A DNA stretch of 26,806 bases from positions 1-26,806 of the forward strand of contig CABPWC010000012.1 of NCBI GenBank assembly GCA_902461025.1, written 5' to 3'. Positions 1-7,302 of the stretch are shown here, piece by piece (position 1 is the stretch's first letter; each line of letters opens with the position of its first letter). The notes beneath the pieces were generated by a model. That model was not told the origin of the DNA, ran no database searches, and saw only the letters and a list, made by a program, of their open reading frames with translations. The position numbers and the translations under genes are program-made. Origin of the DNA: an uncultured Streptococcus sp. Its GTDB lineage: Bacteria > Bacillota > Bacilli > Lactobacillales > Streptococcaceae.

Positions 1-1152
1 GGTGAATACATCTCTGAAGCCATGGAAAAAGTTGGTAAAGATGGAGTTATCACTATTGAAGAATCACGTGGTATGGAAACAGAGCTTGAAGTTGTAGAAG
101 GAATGCAATTCGATCGTGGTTATCTATCACAGTACATGGTCACTGACAATGAAAAAATGGTTGCAGACCTTGAAAATCCATACATTTTAATCACTGATAA
201 GAAAATCTCAAACATCCAAGAAATTTTGCCACTTCTAGAAAGTATTCTTCAAAGTAGCCGTCCGCTCTTGATTATTGCAGATGACGTTGACGGTGAAGCT
301 CTTCCAACTCTTGTCTTGAACAAGATTCGTGGAACTTTTAACGTCGTTGCTGTTAAGGCCCCTGGATTCGGTGACCGTCGTAAGGCTATGTTAGAAGACA
401 TCGCGATTTTGACAGGCGGAACTGTTATCACAGAAGATCTTGGTCTTGAGTTGAAAGATGCTACCATCGAAGCGCTTGGTCAAGCAGCGAGAGTGACTGT
501 AGATAAGGATAGCACTGTTATTGTAGAAGGCGCAGGTAATCCTGAAGCAATTGCTAACCGTGTCGCTGTCATCAAGTCTCAAATTGAAACAACAACATCA
601 GAATTTGACCGTGAAAAACTTCAAGAGCGCTTAGCTAAATTGTCAGGTGGTGTCGCAGTTATCAAGGTTGGTGCTGCAACTGAAACTGAGTTGAAAGAAA
701 TGAAACTCCGTATCGAAGATGCTCTTAACGCGACTCGTGCAGCTGTTGAAGAAGGTATCGTTGCAGGTGGTGGTACTGCCCTTGTTAATGTTATCTCAGC
801 TGTCGCTGCCTTGGAATTAGAAGGCGATGAAGCAACAGGTCGCAATATTGTTCTTCGTGCCTTAGAAGAGCCTGTACGTCAAATTGCCCACAACGCAGGT
901 TATGAAGGTTCAATTGTTATTGATCGTTTGAAAAATGCAGAGCTTGGAACAGGCTTCAACGCTGCGACAGGTGAATGGGTTAACATGATTGAAGCGGGAA
1001 TCATCGATCCTGTTAAGGTAAGTCGTTCAGCCCTTCAAAACGCCGCTTCAGTAGCAAGTCTCATCTTGACAACCGAAGCAGTCGTAGCGAATAAACCAGA
1101 ACCAGTAGCCCCAGCTCCAGCAATGGATCCATCTATGATGGGTGGTTACTAA
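1..1152 (+). CDS. groEL: Chaperonin GroEL, 3' part (N-terminus outside window)
   Basis: ATP-driven 60 kDa chaperonin subunit that folds proteins in the cytoplasm with GroES. The open frame runs in from base 1 and gives 383 residues; the usual length is about 540, so roughly 157 N-terminal residues (equatorial N-part and part of the intermediate domain) are cut by the window edge. Seen here: the start of the apical domain (VVEGMQFDRGYLSQYM), the apical GDRRKAML segment, and the returning intermediate/equatorial part IEDALNATRAAVEEGIVAGGG, which carries the aspartate equivalent to E. coli Asp398 needed for ATP hydrolysis. The tail ends PSMMGGY, a short version of the Gly-Met tail. It converges on serS with terminators between them. 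Promoter and groES are not in the window. Confidence 0.98.
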   Translation, partial: GEYISEAMEKVGKDGVITIEESRGMETELEVVEGMQFDRGYLSQYMVTDNEKMVADLENPYILITDKKISNIQEILPLLESILQSSRPLLIIADDVDGEALPTLVLNKIRGTFNVVAVKAPGFGDRRKAMLEDIAILTGGTVITEDLGLELKDATIEALGQAARVTVDKDSTVIVEGAGNPEAIANRVAVIKSQIETTTSEFDREKLQERLAKLSGGVAVIKVGAATETELKEMKLRIEDALNATRAAVEEGIVAGGGTALVNVISAVAALELEGDEATGRNIVLRALEEPVRQIAHNAGYEGSIVIDRLKNAELGTGFNAATGEWVNMIEAGIIDPVKVSRSALQNAASVASLILTTEAVVANKPEPVAPAPAMDPSMMGGY

Positions 1153-1162
1153 GAAATATAAG

Positions 1163-1200
1163 AAACAGGTGGAAATAAAGGTTTCTACCTGTTTTCTTTC
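1163..1200 (+). terminator. Terminator hairpin after groEL
   Basis: Thirteen-pair stem (arms 1163-1175 and 1182-1194, one G-U pair) around a six-base loop, followed by a T-rich run. It starts 11 bases after the groEL stop codon. Confidence 0.85.
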
Positions 1201-1205
1201 TTGTA

Positions 1206-1245
1206 AATTCAAAAGAGGAAGCGTAGCTTCCTCTTTTTTTGAATT
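1206..1245. terminator. Bidirectional terminator between groEL and serS
   Basis: Perfect 12-pair stem (1211-1222 with 1226-1237) around GTA, with extra T bases to 1240 on the plus strand and an A-run that reads as a T-tract on the minus strand. The outer bases 1206-1210 and 1241-1245 can also pair. It lies directly after the serS stop codon on the minus strand and is the second hairpin after groEL, so it probably serves both convergent genes. Confidence 0.88.
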
Positions 1246-2518
1246 ATGGTTTGATGACTTCAGCACCACACATGTATGGACGAAGGACTTCTGGAATAGT
1301 GACAGAACCATCTTCATTTTGGTAGTTTTCAAGAATTGCAGCGACGGTACGCCCAACAGCAAGTCCAGAACCATTCAAAGTGTGAAGAAGTTTGACTTTA
1401 CCATCTGCTTCATCACGGTAGCGGATTTGGGCACGACGGGCTTGGAAATCTTCTGTATTTGAACAGCTTGAGATTTCACGATAAGTATTTTGCGCAGGAA
1501 TCCACACTTCCAAATCATAAGTCTTTGCTGCTGAGAAGCCCATATCTCCTGTAGAGAGAGCTACCACACGGTATGGAAGGTTGAGTTTTTGAAGGATGTT
1601 TTCAGCGTTGGCTGTCATCTTTTCTAGTTCTTCGTATGACTCTTCAGGCTTGGCAAATTTCACCATTTCTACCTTGTGGAATTGGTGCAAACGAATCAAA
1701 CCGCGAGTATCGCGACCAGCAGAACCAGCTTCAGAACGGAATGATGGACTCATAGCAGTAAAGTAGATTGGCAGTTCCTTACCATCAATGATTTCATCAC
1801 GGTAGTAGTTAGTCAAAGGTACTTCAGCTGTAGGAATGAGGACATAGTTGGTATCGCTGATCTCAAAAGTATCTTCCTTGAATTTTGGATATTGACCAGT
1901 ACCAAACATAGAGTCATGGTTAACCATGTAAGGGGTGATGACTTCAGTATAACCTTCCTTACCATGCTCATCTAGCATAAAGTTGTAGATGGCACGTTCC
2001 AAGCGAGCTCCGAGGCCTTTATAGAAGAGGAAACGAGCTCCAGTGACTTTTCCACCACGTTCCCAGTCAAGAATACCAAGGTCTTCTCCGAGATCCCAGT
2101 GGGCTTTTGGTTCAAAGTCAAACTCACGAGGAGTTCCCCAACGGCGAACTTCTACGTTATCATCTTCGTCTGCCCCAATAGGAACACTGTCAGCTGGGAT
2201 GTTTGGAAGAGTAGTGGTAAATTCTGTCAATTTAGCATCGATTTCAGCTAATTCTGCATCGAGTGCTTTGACTTCAGCAGATAGGGTTTGCATGGCAGCA
2301 ATCTTGTCGTCGGCATTTTCCTTGTTGCGTTTAGCTTGGGCGATTTCAGCAGAGACCGTGTTACGCTCAGCCTTGAGGGTTTCAACCTTGACCAAGATGT
2401 CACGACGTTTTGCGTCGATTTCTTTCATCTCGTTCAAGATAGCAGCATCTACACCACGTGTAGCCAATTTTTCTGCGACAGCATCAAAGTCTGTACGAAT
2501 ACGTTTGATATCTAGCAT
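1244..2518 (-). CDS. serS: Seryl-tRNA synthetase
   Basis: Charges tRNA-Ser with serine in the cytoplasm (class II aminoacyl-tRNA synthetase). It is 424 residues long, the normal bacterial size. Residues about 28-105 form the charged alpha-helical tRNA-binding arm (coiled coil). The catalytic core shows IPTAEVPL near 228-235, motif 2 around FRSEAGSAGRDTRGL (260-274) followed by HQFHKVEM, and motif 3 around GSGLAVGRT near the C-terminus. The start MLDIKRIRTDFD is chosen because AAAGGAG lies just upstream at 2524-2530; an in-frame start 21 codons earlier would begin inside the T-box terminator and is rejected. It is transcribed from its own promoter through a T-box leader, so expression should rise when tRNA-Ser is uncharged. 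Confidence 0.98.
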   Translation of the reverse strand: MLDIKRIRTDFDAVAEKLATRGVDAAILNEMKEIDAKRRDILVKVETLKAERNTVSAEIAQAKRNKENADDKIAAMQTLSAEVKALDAELAEIDAKLTEFTTTLPNIPADSVPIGADEDDNVEVRRWGTPREFDFEPKAHWDLGEDLGILDWERGGKVTGARFLFYKGLGARLERAIYNFMLDEHGKEGYTEVITPYMVNHDSMFGTGQYPKFKEDTFEISDTNYVLIPTAEVPLTNYYRDEIIDGKELPIYFTAMSPSFRSEAGSAGRDTRGLIRLHQFHKVEMVKFAKPEESYEELEKMTANAENILQKLNLPYRVVALSTGDMGFSAAKTYDLEVWIPAQNTYREISSCSNTEDFQARRAQIRYRDEADGKVKLLHTLNGSGLAVGRTVAAILENYQNEDGSVTIPEVLRPYMCGAEVIKP

Positions 2519-2533
2519 ATAAACTCCTTTATG

Positions 2534-2709
2534 AAAAAGCACACCTGACAAAGCGTTGGAGTGGCAGAGCCACGGTTCCATCCAACTTCACAGGTGTGCA
2601 CTTGATTCTGTATTTGATTTAAAACAACGGTAGAATTTCACCTATCTCTCCTATCTGCTCGCAGCATCCGCAGACTTTCTGGAAGAAGAGGATAACCTAC
2701 TTATCCGTT
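2534..2709 (-). promoter_or_regulatory. Serine T-box riboswitch upstream of serS
   Basis: Read on the minus strand. Stem I is closed by AACGG (2705-2709) and CCGTT (2626-2630). The specifier loop has AGUA on its 5' side (2698-2701) and GAA on its 3' side, followed by UCU, a serine codon (2632-2634). The apical loop holds GAUG (2665-2668), matching the T-box GNUG motif. The antiterminator (2555-2586) is GUUGGA/UCCAAC with the bulged T-box UGGAACC, then a GUGGC/GCCAC upper helix. A nine-pair helix (2539-2547 with 2591-2599) plus a five-U run at 2534-2538 forms the terminator. The family (T-box leaders sensing uncharged tRNA) is well established; the serine assignment rests on the UCU specifier and on serS being the downstream gene. 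Confidence 0.9.
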
Positions 2710-2715
2710 TCTATG

Positions 2716-2744
2716 ATTATACTAAAGTTTCTATTTTTTTGCAA
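2716..2744 (-). promoter_or_regulatory. Promoter of the serS leader
   Basis: On the minus strand TTGCAA (2739-2744) and TATAAT (2716-2721) are separated by 17 bases. The -35 box lies inside the last codons of the upstream DUF956 gene. The expected transcription start falls at about 2709, where T-box stem I begins. Confidence 0.85.
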
Positions 2745-3102
2745 ATAGATTTTTGATTTTACGTCCAATGATTTGAAGTAAGGTAGGTAGCTTAACAACC
2801 TTATCATTACCTAGTTTTTCACGAGCAATTTTAAGAATTTTTCCAGAATCTTTTGAAGCAAAGAGGAATTTTCCTTGGTCAGTGAAGACTTCGAAATGAC
2901 GACTAACCTTGCGCCTAGAGACATTGGCTCCGATTTGATTAACGCTGGACCAGGGAATCTGAATGTAATCCTCAACATTACGGTCTGCGTAAAATTCTAA
3001 AGCCTGATCTCCAACCAGAAATTTTCCAACCTTTCCTGAAATGGAAAGATAGGAGGTTCCAGTAGTTTGTAGGTCAACGACTTTGTTAAGGGATTGTGCC
3101 AT
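2731..3102 (-). CDS. DUF956 (ManO-type) protein
   Basis: A 123-residue, probably cytoplasmic protein that matches the DUF956/ManO family by sequence pattern: N-terminal VDLQTTGTSYLSISGKVGKFLVGD, a central FYADRNVEDYIQIPWSSVNQIGANVS stretch and a basic C-terminal tail (LLQIIGRKIKNLFAKK) that looks like an amphipathic helix. There is no signal peptide or clear membrane span. In other Firmicutes this family often sits by the mannose-type PTS (manLMN) and has been linked to its control, but no PTS gene is present here and the biochemical role is unknown. It follows lysC with a two-base gap and so is probably co-transcribed with it. The serS promoter overlaps its 3' end. Confidence 0.85.
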   Translation of the reverse strand: MAQSLNKVVDLQTTGTSYLSISGKVGKFLVGDQALEFYADRNVEDYIQIPWSSVNQIGANVSRRKVSRHFEVFTDQGKFLFASKDSGKILKIAREKLGNDKVVKLPTLLQIIGRKIKNLFAKK

Positions 3103-3104
3103 CT

Positions 3105-4469
3105 TTAGTCTTCCTTACTTTCACCGAAAAATGCTTGGTAGAGAGCCTTAAGAGCCGCTTTTTCTTGGTCTTTGTGGACAACGAACATGATAGAAACTTC
3201 ACTAGAACCTTGTGACATCATTTGAATGTTGATATTGTTTTCAGATAAGGCACGAGTGGCTGTAGCAGTTACCCCGATATGGCGCTTCATTTTTTCGCCA
3301 ACAATCATGATGATAGACAGGTCATGTTCGATTTCAGCATGGTCAACTTCAGCTTTTTGAACAAGTTGACGGAGGATTTCTTCCTCTTTGATTGGTGTAA
3401 GCTCGCGCTCACGAAGGATGATAGAAAGGTCATCGATACCTGTAGGCATGTGTTCCCAACCAATATTCAGGTCTTCTAGAATTTGAAGTACTTTACGACC
3501 AAAACCAACTTCGCGGTTCATGAGGTACTTGGACATATTGATGCTGACAAAACCAGAATCACCAGCAATCCCCACTACTGGGAATTCATCACTGCTGTGT
3601 TTCAGAACGATGCGAGTACCTGGATGGTCAGGATTATTGGTGTTTTTGATAACAAGAGGGATTTTTCCGCGGTAGGCTGGAAGGAGTGCTTCGTCATGTA
3701 GTACAGAGAAACCTGCATAGGCCAATTCCCGCATTTCACGGTAAGTCAATTCAGGGATTGAGTGTGGCTTGTGAATGATACCAGGGGGGGCAGCAAAAAT
3801 TCCGTCAACATCAGTAAAGTTTTCATAAAGGTCAGCTTTAACTCCAGCTGCGATAATTGAACCAGTAATATCTGATCCACCACGAGAGAAGGTACAGATT
3901 TGATCTTCCTTGGTCACGCCAAAGAATCCTGGGATAACTAGAACTTCTGTACCGTTATTGAGTTCTTCAATCTTATCATAACTTGAAGGAATGATGCGAG
4001 CATTTCCGGGTTCGCTTGTTACAACAATACCAGCTTCTCGCGGATGAACATAGCGAGCTTCTAATCCATTTTGGTTAAAGTAAGCTGCAATGAGTTTAGC
4101 GTTGTTATTTTCCCCTGCAGCAAGGAAGGTATCGTAAAGAAATTCATTGTTTTCAATTGGAAGGGTAGCGAGAGTTCGGATACTTTTAGAGATTCGTTCT
4201 AAAACAGCTGGTTTAAGTCCTAGTTCGCTAACCATTGCAGCGTAACGATCGATAATCCAATTTTGACTAGCACTGATATCATTTCCTGCTACATAATCAC
4301 GATAATATTTAATCAAAGCATCCGTAACCTTGGTATCTTTAGCATCGCGCTTTCCTGGTGCAGATACAACTACAAAACGACGTTCAGGGTCACTTTTTAC
4401 AATGTTTAAAACCTTTTTCAATTGGCTTGCAGAGGCGAGTGAACTTCCCCCAAATTTTACAACCTTCAT
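3105..4469 (-). CDS. lysC: Aspartate kinase (monofunctional)
   Basis: Phosphorylates L-aspartate with ATP, the first step towards lysine/diaminopimelate, threonine and methionine. It is 454 residues long. The N-terminal kinase domain opens with VVKFGGSSLA, carries SRGGSDITGS for nucleotide and aspartate binding, and has FTDVDGIF. Two C-terminal ACT domains follow (around VGIAGDSGFVSINMS and VGVTATATRALSENNINIQMM), which in this family bind the feedback inhibitor. No homoserine dehydrogenase domain is fused. The ATG is preceded by GAGGAG and sits about 20 bases after the predicted start of transcription, so there is no room for a lysine riboswitch. The gene is divergent from fabM and is followed at once by the DUF956 gene. 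The kinase role is certain from motifs; which end product inhibits it cannot be read from sequence. Confidence 0.95.
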   Translation of the reverse strand: MKVVKFGGSSLASASQLKKVLNIVKSDPERRFVVVSAPGKRDAKDTKVTDALIKYYRDYVAGNDISASQNWIIDRYAAMVSELGLKPAVLERISKSIRTLATLPIENNEFLYDTFLAAGENNNAKLIAAYFNQNGLEARYVHPREAGIVVTSEPGNARIIPSSYDKIEELNNGTEVLVIPGFFGVTKEDQICTFSRGGSDITGSIIAAGVKADLYENFTDVDGIFAAPPGIIHKPHSIPELTYREMRELAYAGFSVLHDEALLPAYRGKIPLVIKNTNNPDHPGTRIVLKHSSDEFPVVGIAGDSGFVSINMSKYLMNREVGFGRKVLQILEDLNIGWEHMPTGIDDLSIILRERELTPIKEEEILRQLVQKAEVDHAEIEHDLSIIMIVGEKMKRHIGVTATATRALSENNINIQMMSQGSSEVSIMFVVHKDQEKAALKALYQAFFGESKED

Positions 4470-4497
4470 AAAAACTCCTCAGTTAGTATTTTATACG

Positions 4498-4526
4498 ATT
4501 ATAGCAGAAAGAAGGGCTTTTTTCAA
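4498..4526 (-). promoter_or_regulatory. lysC promoter
   Basis: Minus strand TTGAAA (4521-4526), 17-base spacer, TATAAT (4498-4503); 28 bases separate the -10 box from the lysC ATG. Confidence 0.88.
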
Positions 4527-4631
4527 TCTACAATAGGAAAGGCTACATCTTATTAGAGGTCTGGACCTGATTAGCTTAACTTAGTTATTTTTAGTATAGA
4601 AAAGACTCTTTAAAAATCGGCTGATACACTT

Positions 4632-4654
4632 TTATACAATTTTTACTTGTATAA
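4632..4654. promoter_or_regulatory. Inverted repeat on the fabM -35 box (candidate operator)
   Basis: Perfect eight-base arms TTATACAA (4632-4639) and TTGTATAA (4647-4654) around a seven-base AT-rich spacer. The right arm contains the predicted fabM -35 hexamer. It does not resemble the TTTGA...TCAAA sites at fabT and fabK. Binding protein unknown. Confidence 0.5.
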
Positions 4655-4675
4655 CTAAAAAGAAAAAGATATACT
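4647..4675 (+). promoter_or_regulatory. fabM promoter
   Basis: TTGTAT (4647-4652), 17-base spacer, TATACT (4670-4675), then a leader of about 40 bases to the fabM ATG. In the 253-base gap from lysC this is the best plus-strand promoter; the part from 4527 to 4631 holds no gene that I can see. Confidence 0.75.
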
Positions 4676-4722
4676 TTGAAGATAAAATAATTTAATCAGC
4701 TTTTTAAATTAAAGGAGTGGCT

Positions 4723-5508
4723 ATGAATCATATTATCTTTCAAATTCAAGACGATTTAGCGGTGATTACTTTAAATCGTCCCGAGGTGGCAAATGGTTTC
4801 CATATTCCTATGTGTGAAGAAATTTTAGAAGCACTGGAATTAGCTGAAAAAGACGATTCTGTTTCATTTATTCTCATCAATGCTGCTGGTAAGGTGTTTT
4901 CTGTTGGTGGCGATTTAGTTGAAATGAAACGTGCTGTCGATGAGGATGATATTGATTCCTTAACTAGAATTGCTGAATTGGTCAATACTATTTCTTATAA
5001 GATTAAACAGATTCCTAAGCCTGTTATCATGGAGGTGGATGGAGCAGTTGCTGGAGCTGCAGCCAATATGGCCTTGGCAGTTGATTTCTGTATCGCATCT
5101 GACAAGTCTAAATTTATCCAGGCTTTTGTAGGTGTAGGATTGGCTCCTGACGCGGGTGGCTTATTCTTGCTGACAAGATCGCTCGGTGCAACTAGAGCAA
5201 CTCAATTAGCTATGACTGGAGAAGCTTTCACCGCTGAAAAGGCAATGGAGGCAGGAGCTCTATATCGTCTATGTACTAGTGAACAATTAGAAAAAACAAG
5301 AGAACAATTGTTGAAGAAGTTGAGACGTGGCTCTTCAAATTCCTATGCTGCGATTAAGAAACTTGTTTGGGAAAGTGAGTTCAAGCAGTGGCATGAATAT
5401 GCTCAACTTGAATTGGAACTACAAAAATCACTATCCTATACGGAAGATTTTAAAGAAGGTGTTCGTGCACATTCTGAAAGAAGACGTCCAAAATTTATCG
5501 GGAAATAA
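4723..5508 (+). CDS. fabM: trans-2-decenoyl-ACP isomerase
   Basis: Converts trans-2- to cis-3-decenoyl-ACP, the branch into unsaturated fatty acids in streptococci, which lack FabA/FabB. It is 261 residues long with the enoyl-CoA hydratase/isomerase (crotonase) fold. The first half has the family segment GKVFSVGGDLVEMK near residue 50 and the oxyanion-hole segment MEVDGAVAGAAANMALAVDFCIAS near 105-128. The ATG is chosen because AAAGGAG at 4711-4717 lies five bases upstream; the GTG two codons earlier overlaps that site. It is the first gene of the fatty acid cluster but has its own promoter, and a new promoter starts after it for fabT. In pneumococcus fabM is reported to be outside direct FabT repression, consistent with no FabT-like site seen here. 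Confidence 0.96.
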   Translation: MNHIIFQIQDDLAVITLNRPEVANGFHIPMCEEILEALELAEKDDSVSFILINAAGKVFSVGGDLVEMKRAVDEDDIDSLTRIAELVNTISYKIKQIPKPVIMEVDGAVAGAAANMALAVDFCIASDKSKFIQAFVGVGLAPDAGGLFLLTRSLGATRATQLAMTGEAFTAEKAMEAGALYRLCTSEQLEKTREQLLKKLRRGSSNSYAAIKKLVWESEFKQWHEYAQLELELQKSLSYTEDFKEGVRAHSERRRPKFIGK

Positions 5509-5515
5509 AAAATAC

Positions 5516-5544
5516 TTGCACTATTCTTTGAAGTTTGATATACT
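5516..5544 (+). promoter_or_regulatory. fabT promoter
   Basis: TTGCAC (5516-5521), 17-base spacer, TATACT (5539-5544). It begins eight bases after the fabM stop codon and drives fabT-fabH and probably acpP. Confidence 0.82.
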
Positions 5545-5547
5545 TTT

Positions 5548-5573
5548 TTTGTCAAATGTTTTGATTATTAAAC
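5548..5573. promoter_or_regulatory. FabT operator region at fabT
   Basis: TTTGATTATTAAA (5560-5572) matches the FabT-binding pattern described for the pneumococcal fabT promoter. Just upstream TTTGTCAAA (5548-5556) is a second, shorter palindrome of the same type. Both lie between the -10 box and the fabT ribosome binding site, as expected for autorepression. The match to FabT sites is from knowledge of the family; two-site occupancy is inference. Confidence 0.75.
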
Positions 5574-5599
5574 TTTTTTTGATAAAGGAGGGAAGAGAA

Positions 5600-6034
5600 A
5601 TGGACTACCAACAAGTCAATGACTATTTAACATCAATTTTTAACAACGTCCTAGTGATCGAGGAAGTAAGTTTGCGAGGTAGTCGTTTCAAAGACATCTC
5701 TATCAAAGAAATGCACACGATTGATGTTATCGGTAAGTATCCAGAAGTGACTCCAAGTCAAGTGTCCAAAGAGTTGATGGTAACTCTAGGGACTGTGACA
5801 ACGAGTTTAAACAATTTAGAGAGAAAAGGATACATCGAACGTATCCGTTCAGATCAAGATCGTCGTGTAGTGCATCTACATTTGACAAAGAAAGGTCGCC
5901 TTGTTCATCGTCTCCATAAACGTTTCCATAAGGCCATGGTCGAAAGAATTATCGAAGGCATGAGTCCTGAAGAGATCCAGGTTATGGGTAAGGGGTTAAC
6001 TAATCTTTATCACTTTTTGGAGGATTTGAAGTAA
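5600..6034 (+). CDS. fabT: MarR-family fatty acid repressor FabT
   Basis: Dimeric winged-helix repressor of fatty acid synthesis genes, which uses long-chain acyl-ACP as corepressor in streptococci. It is 144 residues long. The helix-turn-helix lies in TPSQVSKELMVTLGTVTTSLNNLERKGYIERI (about 51-82) and the wing in RSDQDRRVVHLHLTKKG. A longer open frame reaches back into fabM, but the start MDYQQVNDYL is fixed by AAAGGAGG at 5585-5592, seven bases before the ATG. Its stop overlaps the fabH start by one base (TAATG), so the two are translationally coupled. FabT-type sites lie in its own promoter and before fabK, which implies autoregulation and control of the downstream genes. Confidence 0.97.
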   Translation: MDYQQVNDYLTSIFNNVLVIEEVSLRGSRFKDISIKEMHTIDVIGKYPEVTPSQVSKELMVTLGTVTTSLNNLERKGYIERIRSDQDRRVVHLHLTKKGRLVHRLHKRFHKAMVERIIEGMSPEEIQVMGKGLTNLYHFLEDLK

Positions 6035-7008
6035 TGGCTTTTGCAAAAATAAGCCAGGTTGCTCATTATGCTCCAAAGCAGATTATCACTAACGAGGACT
6101 TGGCTCAGGTCATGGATACGAGTGATGAATGGATTTCAAGTCGAACAGGGATTAAAGAACGTCATATTTCTAAAACAGAGTCAACAGGGGATTTGGCTAC
6201 AGAGGTTGCAAGAAAACTTCTAGACAAGTCGGGGATTTCTGCTGAAGAATTAGATTTCATCATTCTAGCTACGATGACACCTGACTCCATGATGCCTTCT
6301 ACAGCGACTCGCGTTCAGGCTAAGATCGGCGCTCATAAAGCTTTTGCCTATGATCTAACAGCAGCTTGCAGTGGATTTATCTTTGCCCTATCAACTGCTG
6401 AAAAATTTATTTCTTCAGGAACATATCGCAAGGGTCTAGTTATCGGTAGTGAGACTATGTCAAAATCTTTGGACTGGTCTGACCGCTCAACAGCTGTCTT
6501 ATTCGGAGATGGAGCTGGTGGAGTGCTACTTGAGGCAAGTGACCAAGAACATTTCTTAGCGGAAAGTCTCAATAGCGATGGTTCTCGCGGTGAGTGTCTC
6601 ACTTATGGACAGACAGGATTGATTTCGCCATTTTCTATTCAAGAAGAACCAGATGTTTTCTTGAAGATGGATGGTAGAGCAGTTTTTGACTTTGCGATTC
6701 GAGACGTGGCTAAATCTATTAAAAAGACCATTGAAAAAAGTCCGATATCAGCAGAGGAATTAGATTTCCTCTTGCTTCATCAAGCCAATATTCGGATTTT
6801 AGATAAAATGGCTAGAAAAATTGGTGTAGACCGTGATAAGCTTCCTGCCAATATGATGAAGTATGGAAATACGAGCGCGGCAAGCATCCCAATTTTATTA
6901 TCAGAGTGTGTAGAAGAGGGGCTCATCCATCTAGATGGTAGCCAAAAAATTCTCTTGTCAGGCTTCGGTGGAGGTTTGACATGGGGCACACTTATTGTTA
7001 CAATTTAG
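6034..7008 (+). CDS. fabH: 3-oxoacyl-ACP synthase III
   Basis: Starts fatty acid chains by condensing an acyl-CoA with malonyl-ACP. It is 324 residues long with the full thiolase-fold catalytic triad: Cys112 in TAACSGF, His249 in LLHQANIRI and Asn279 in YGNTSAAS. The N-terminal motif DEWISSRTGIKERH is typical of FabH. The start codon overlaps the fabT stop, and GGAGG at 6020-6024 precedes it. A 58-base gap with a small GTGATCAC dyad separates it from acpP. Primer specificity (straight versus branched) cannot be judged from sequence by eye. Confidence 0.98.
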   Translation: MAFAKISQVAHYAPKQIITNEDLAQVMDTSDEWISSRTGIKERHISKTESTGDLATEVARKLLDKSGISAEELDFIILATMTPDSMMPSTATRVQAKIGAHKAFAYDLTAACSGFIFALSTAEKFISSGTYRKGLVIGSETMSKSLDWSDRSTAVLFGDGAGGVLLEASDQEHFLAESLNSDGSRGECLTYGQTGLISPFSIQEEPDVFLKMDGRAVFDFAIRDVAKSIKKTIEKSPISAEELDFLLLHQANIRILDKMARKIGVDRDKLPANMMKYGNTSAASIPILLSECVEEGLIHLDGSQKILLSGFGGGLTWGTLIVTI

Positions 7009-7066
7009 GTAATCATGTGGTGATCACATTGTTATAAAAAACTATTTATTTTTAAAGGAGTCTATC

Positions 7067-7291
7067 ATGGCAGTATTTGAAAAAGTACAAGAAATTATCG
7101 TTGAAGAACTTGGGAAAGATGCATCAGAAGTAACACTTGAATCTACTTTTGATGATTTGGATGCAGATTCATTGGACTTGTTCCAAGTAATCTCAGAAAT
7201 CGAAGATGCTTTTGATATCCAAATCGAAGCTGAAGACAACTTGAAAACAGTTGGTGATTTGGTTGCTTACGTTGAAGAGCAAACAAAATAA
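7067..7291 (+). CDS. acpP: Acyl carrier protein
   Basis: Small acidic carrier that holds growing acyl chains on a 4'-phosphopantetheine arm. It is 74 residues long. The attachment serine is Ser35 in DADSLDLF, followed by the acidic recognition helix FQVISEIEDAFDI. A strong AAAGGAG at 7054-7060 sits before the ATG, fitting the high level of ACP needed. It lies after fabH; the acpP-fabK gap holds a hairpin that may lower read-through, followed by a new regulated promoter. Confidence 0.98.
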   Translation: MAVFEKVQEIIVEELGKDASEVTLESTFDDLDADSLDLFQVISEIEDAFDIQIEAEDNLKTVGDLVAYVEEQTK

Positions 7292-7302
7292 CTAGAATAA
7301 AT

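Noticed and set aside
1048..1374. Minus-strand and alternative-frame open frames inside groEL, serS, gatB and other genes
   Set aside because: They lie opposite or out of frame with strongly conserved genes, lack ribosome binding sites and show no protein family pattern.
2519..2581. In-frame extension of serS by 21 codons
   Set aside because: It starts inside the T-box terminator, lacks a ribosome binding site, and the family start at 2518 has AAAGGAG.
3784..3790. Run of seven G (C on the coding strand) in lysC as a phase-variable tract
   Set aside because: The reading frame is intact, the run encodes normal family residues, and seven is short for slippage control.
4551..4575. Small AGGTC/GACCT dyad in the lysC-fabM gap
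   Set aside because: Only five-base arms with two bases between, not placed on a promoter; could be chance.
4470..4722. Lysine riboswitch before lysC
   Set aside because: The lysC promoter leaves a leader of only about 20 bases, too short for an L-box.
5327..5599. Long upstream extension of the fabT frame
   Set aside because: It runs through the end of fabM and the fabT promoter and operator; the shorter start gives the normal 144-residue protein.
7009..7066. GTGATCAC dyad between fabH and acpP as a terminator or operator
   Set aside because: The stem is short, has no T-run after it, and there is no clear promoter next to it.
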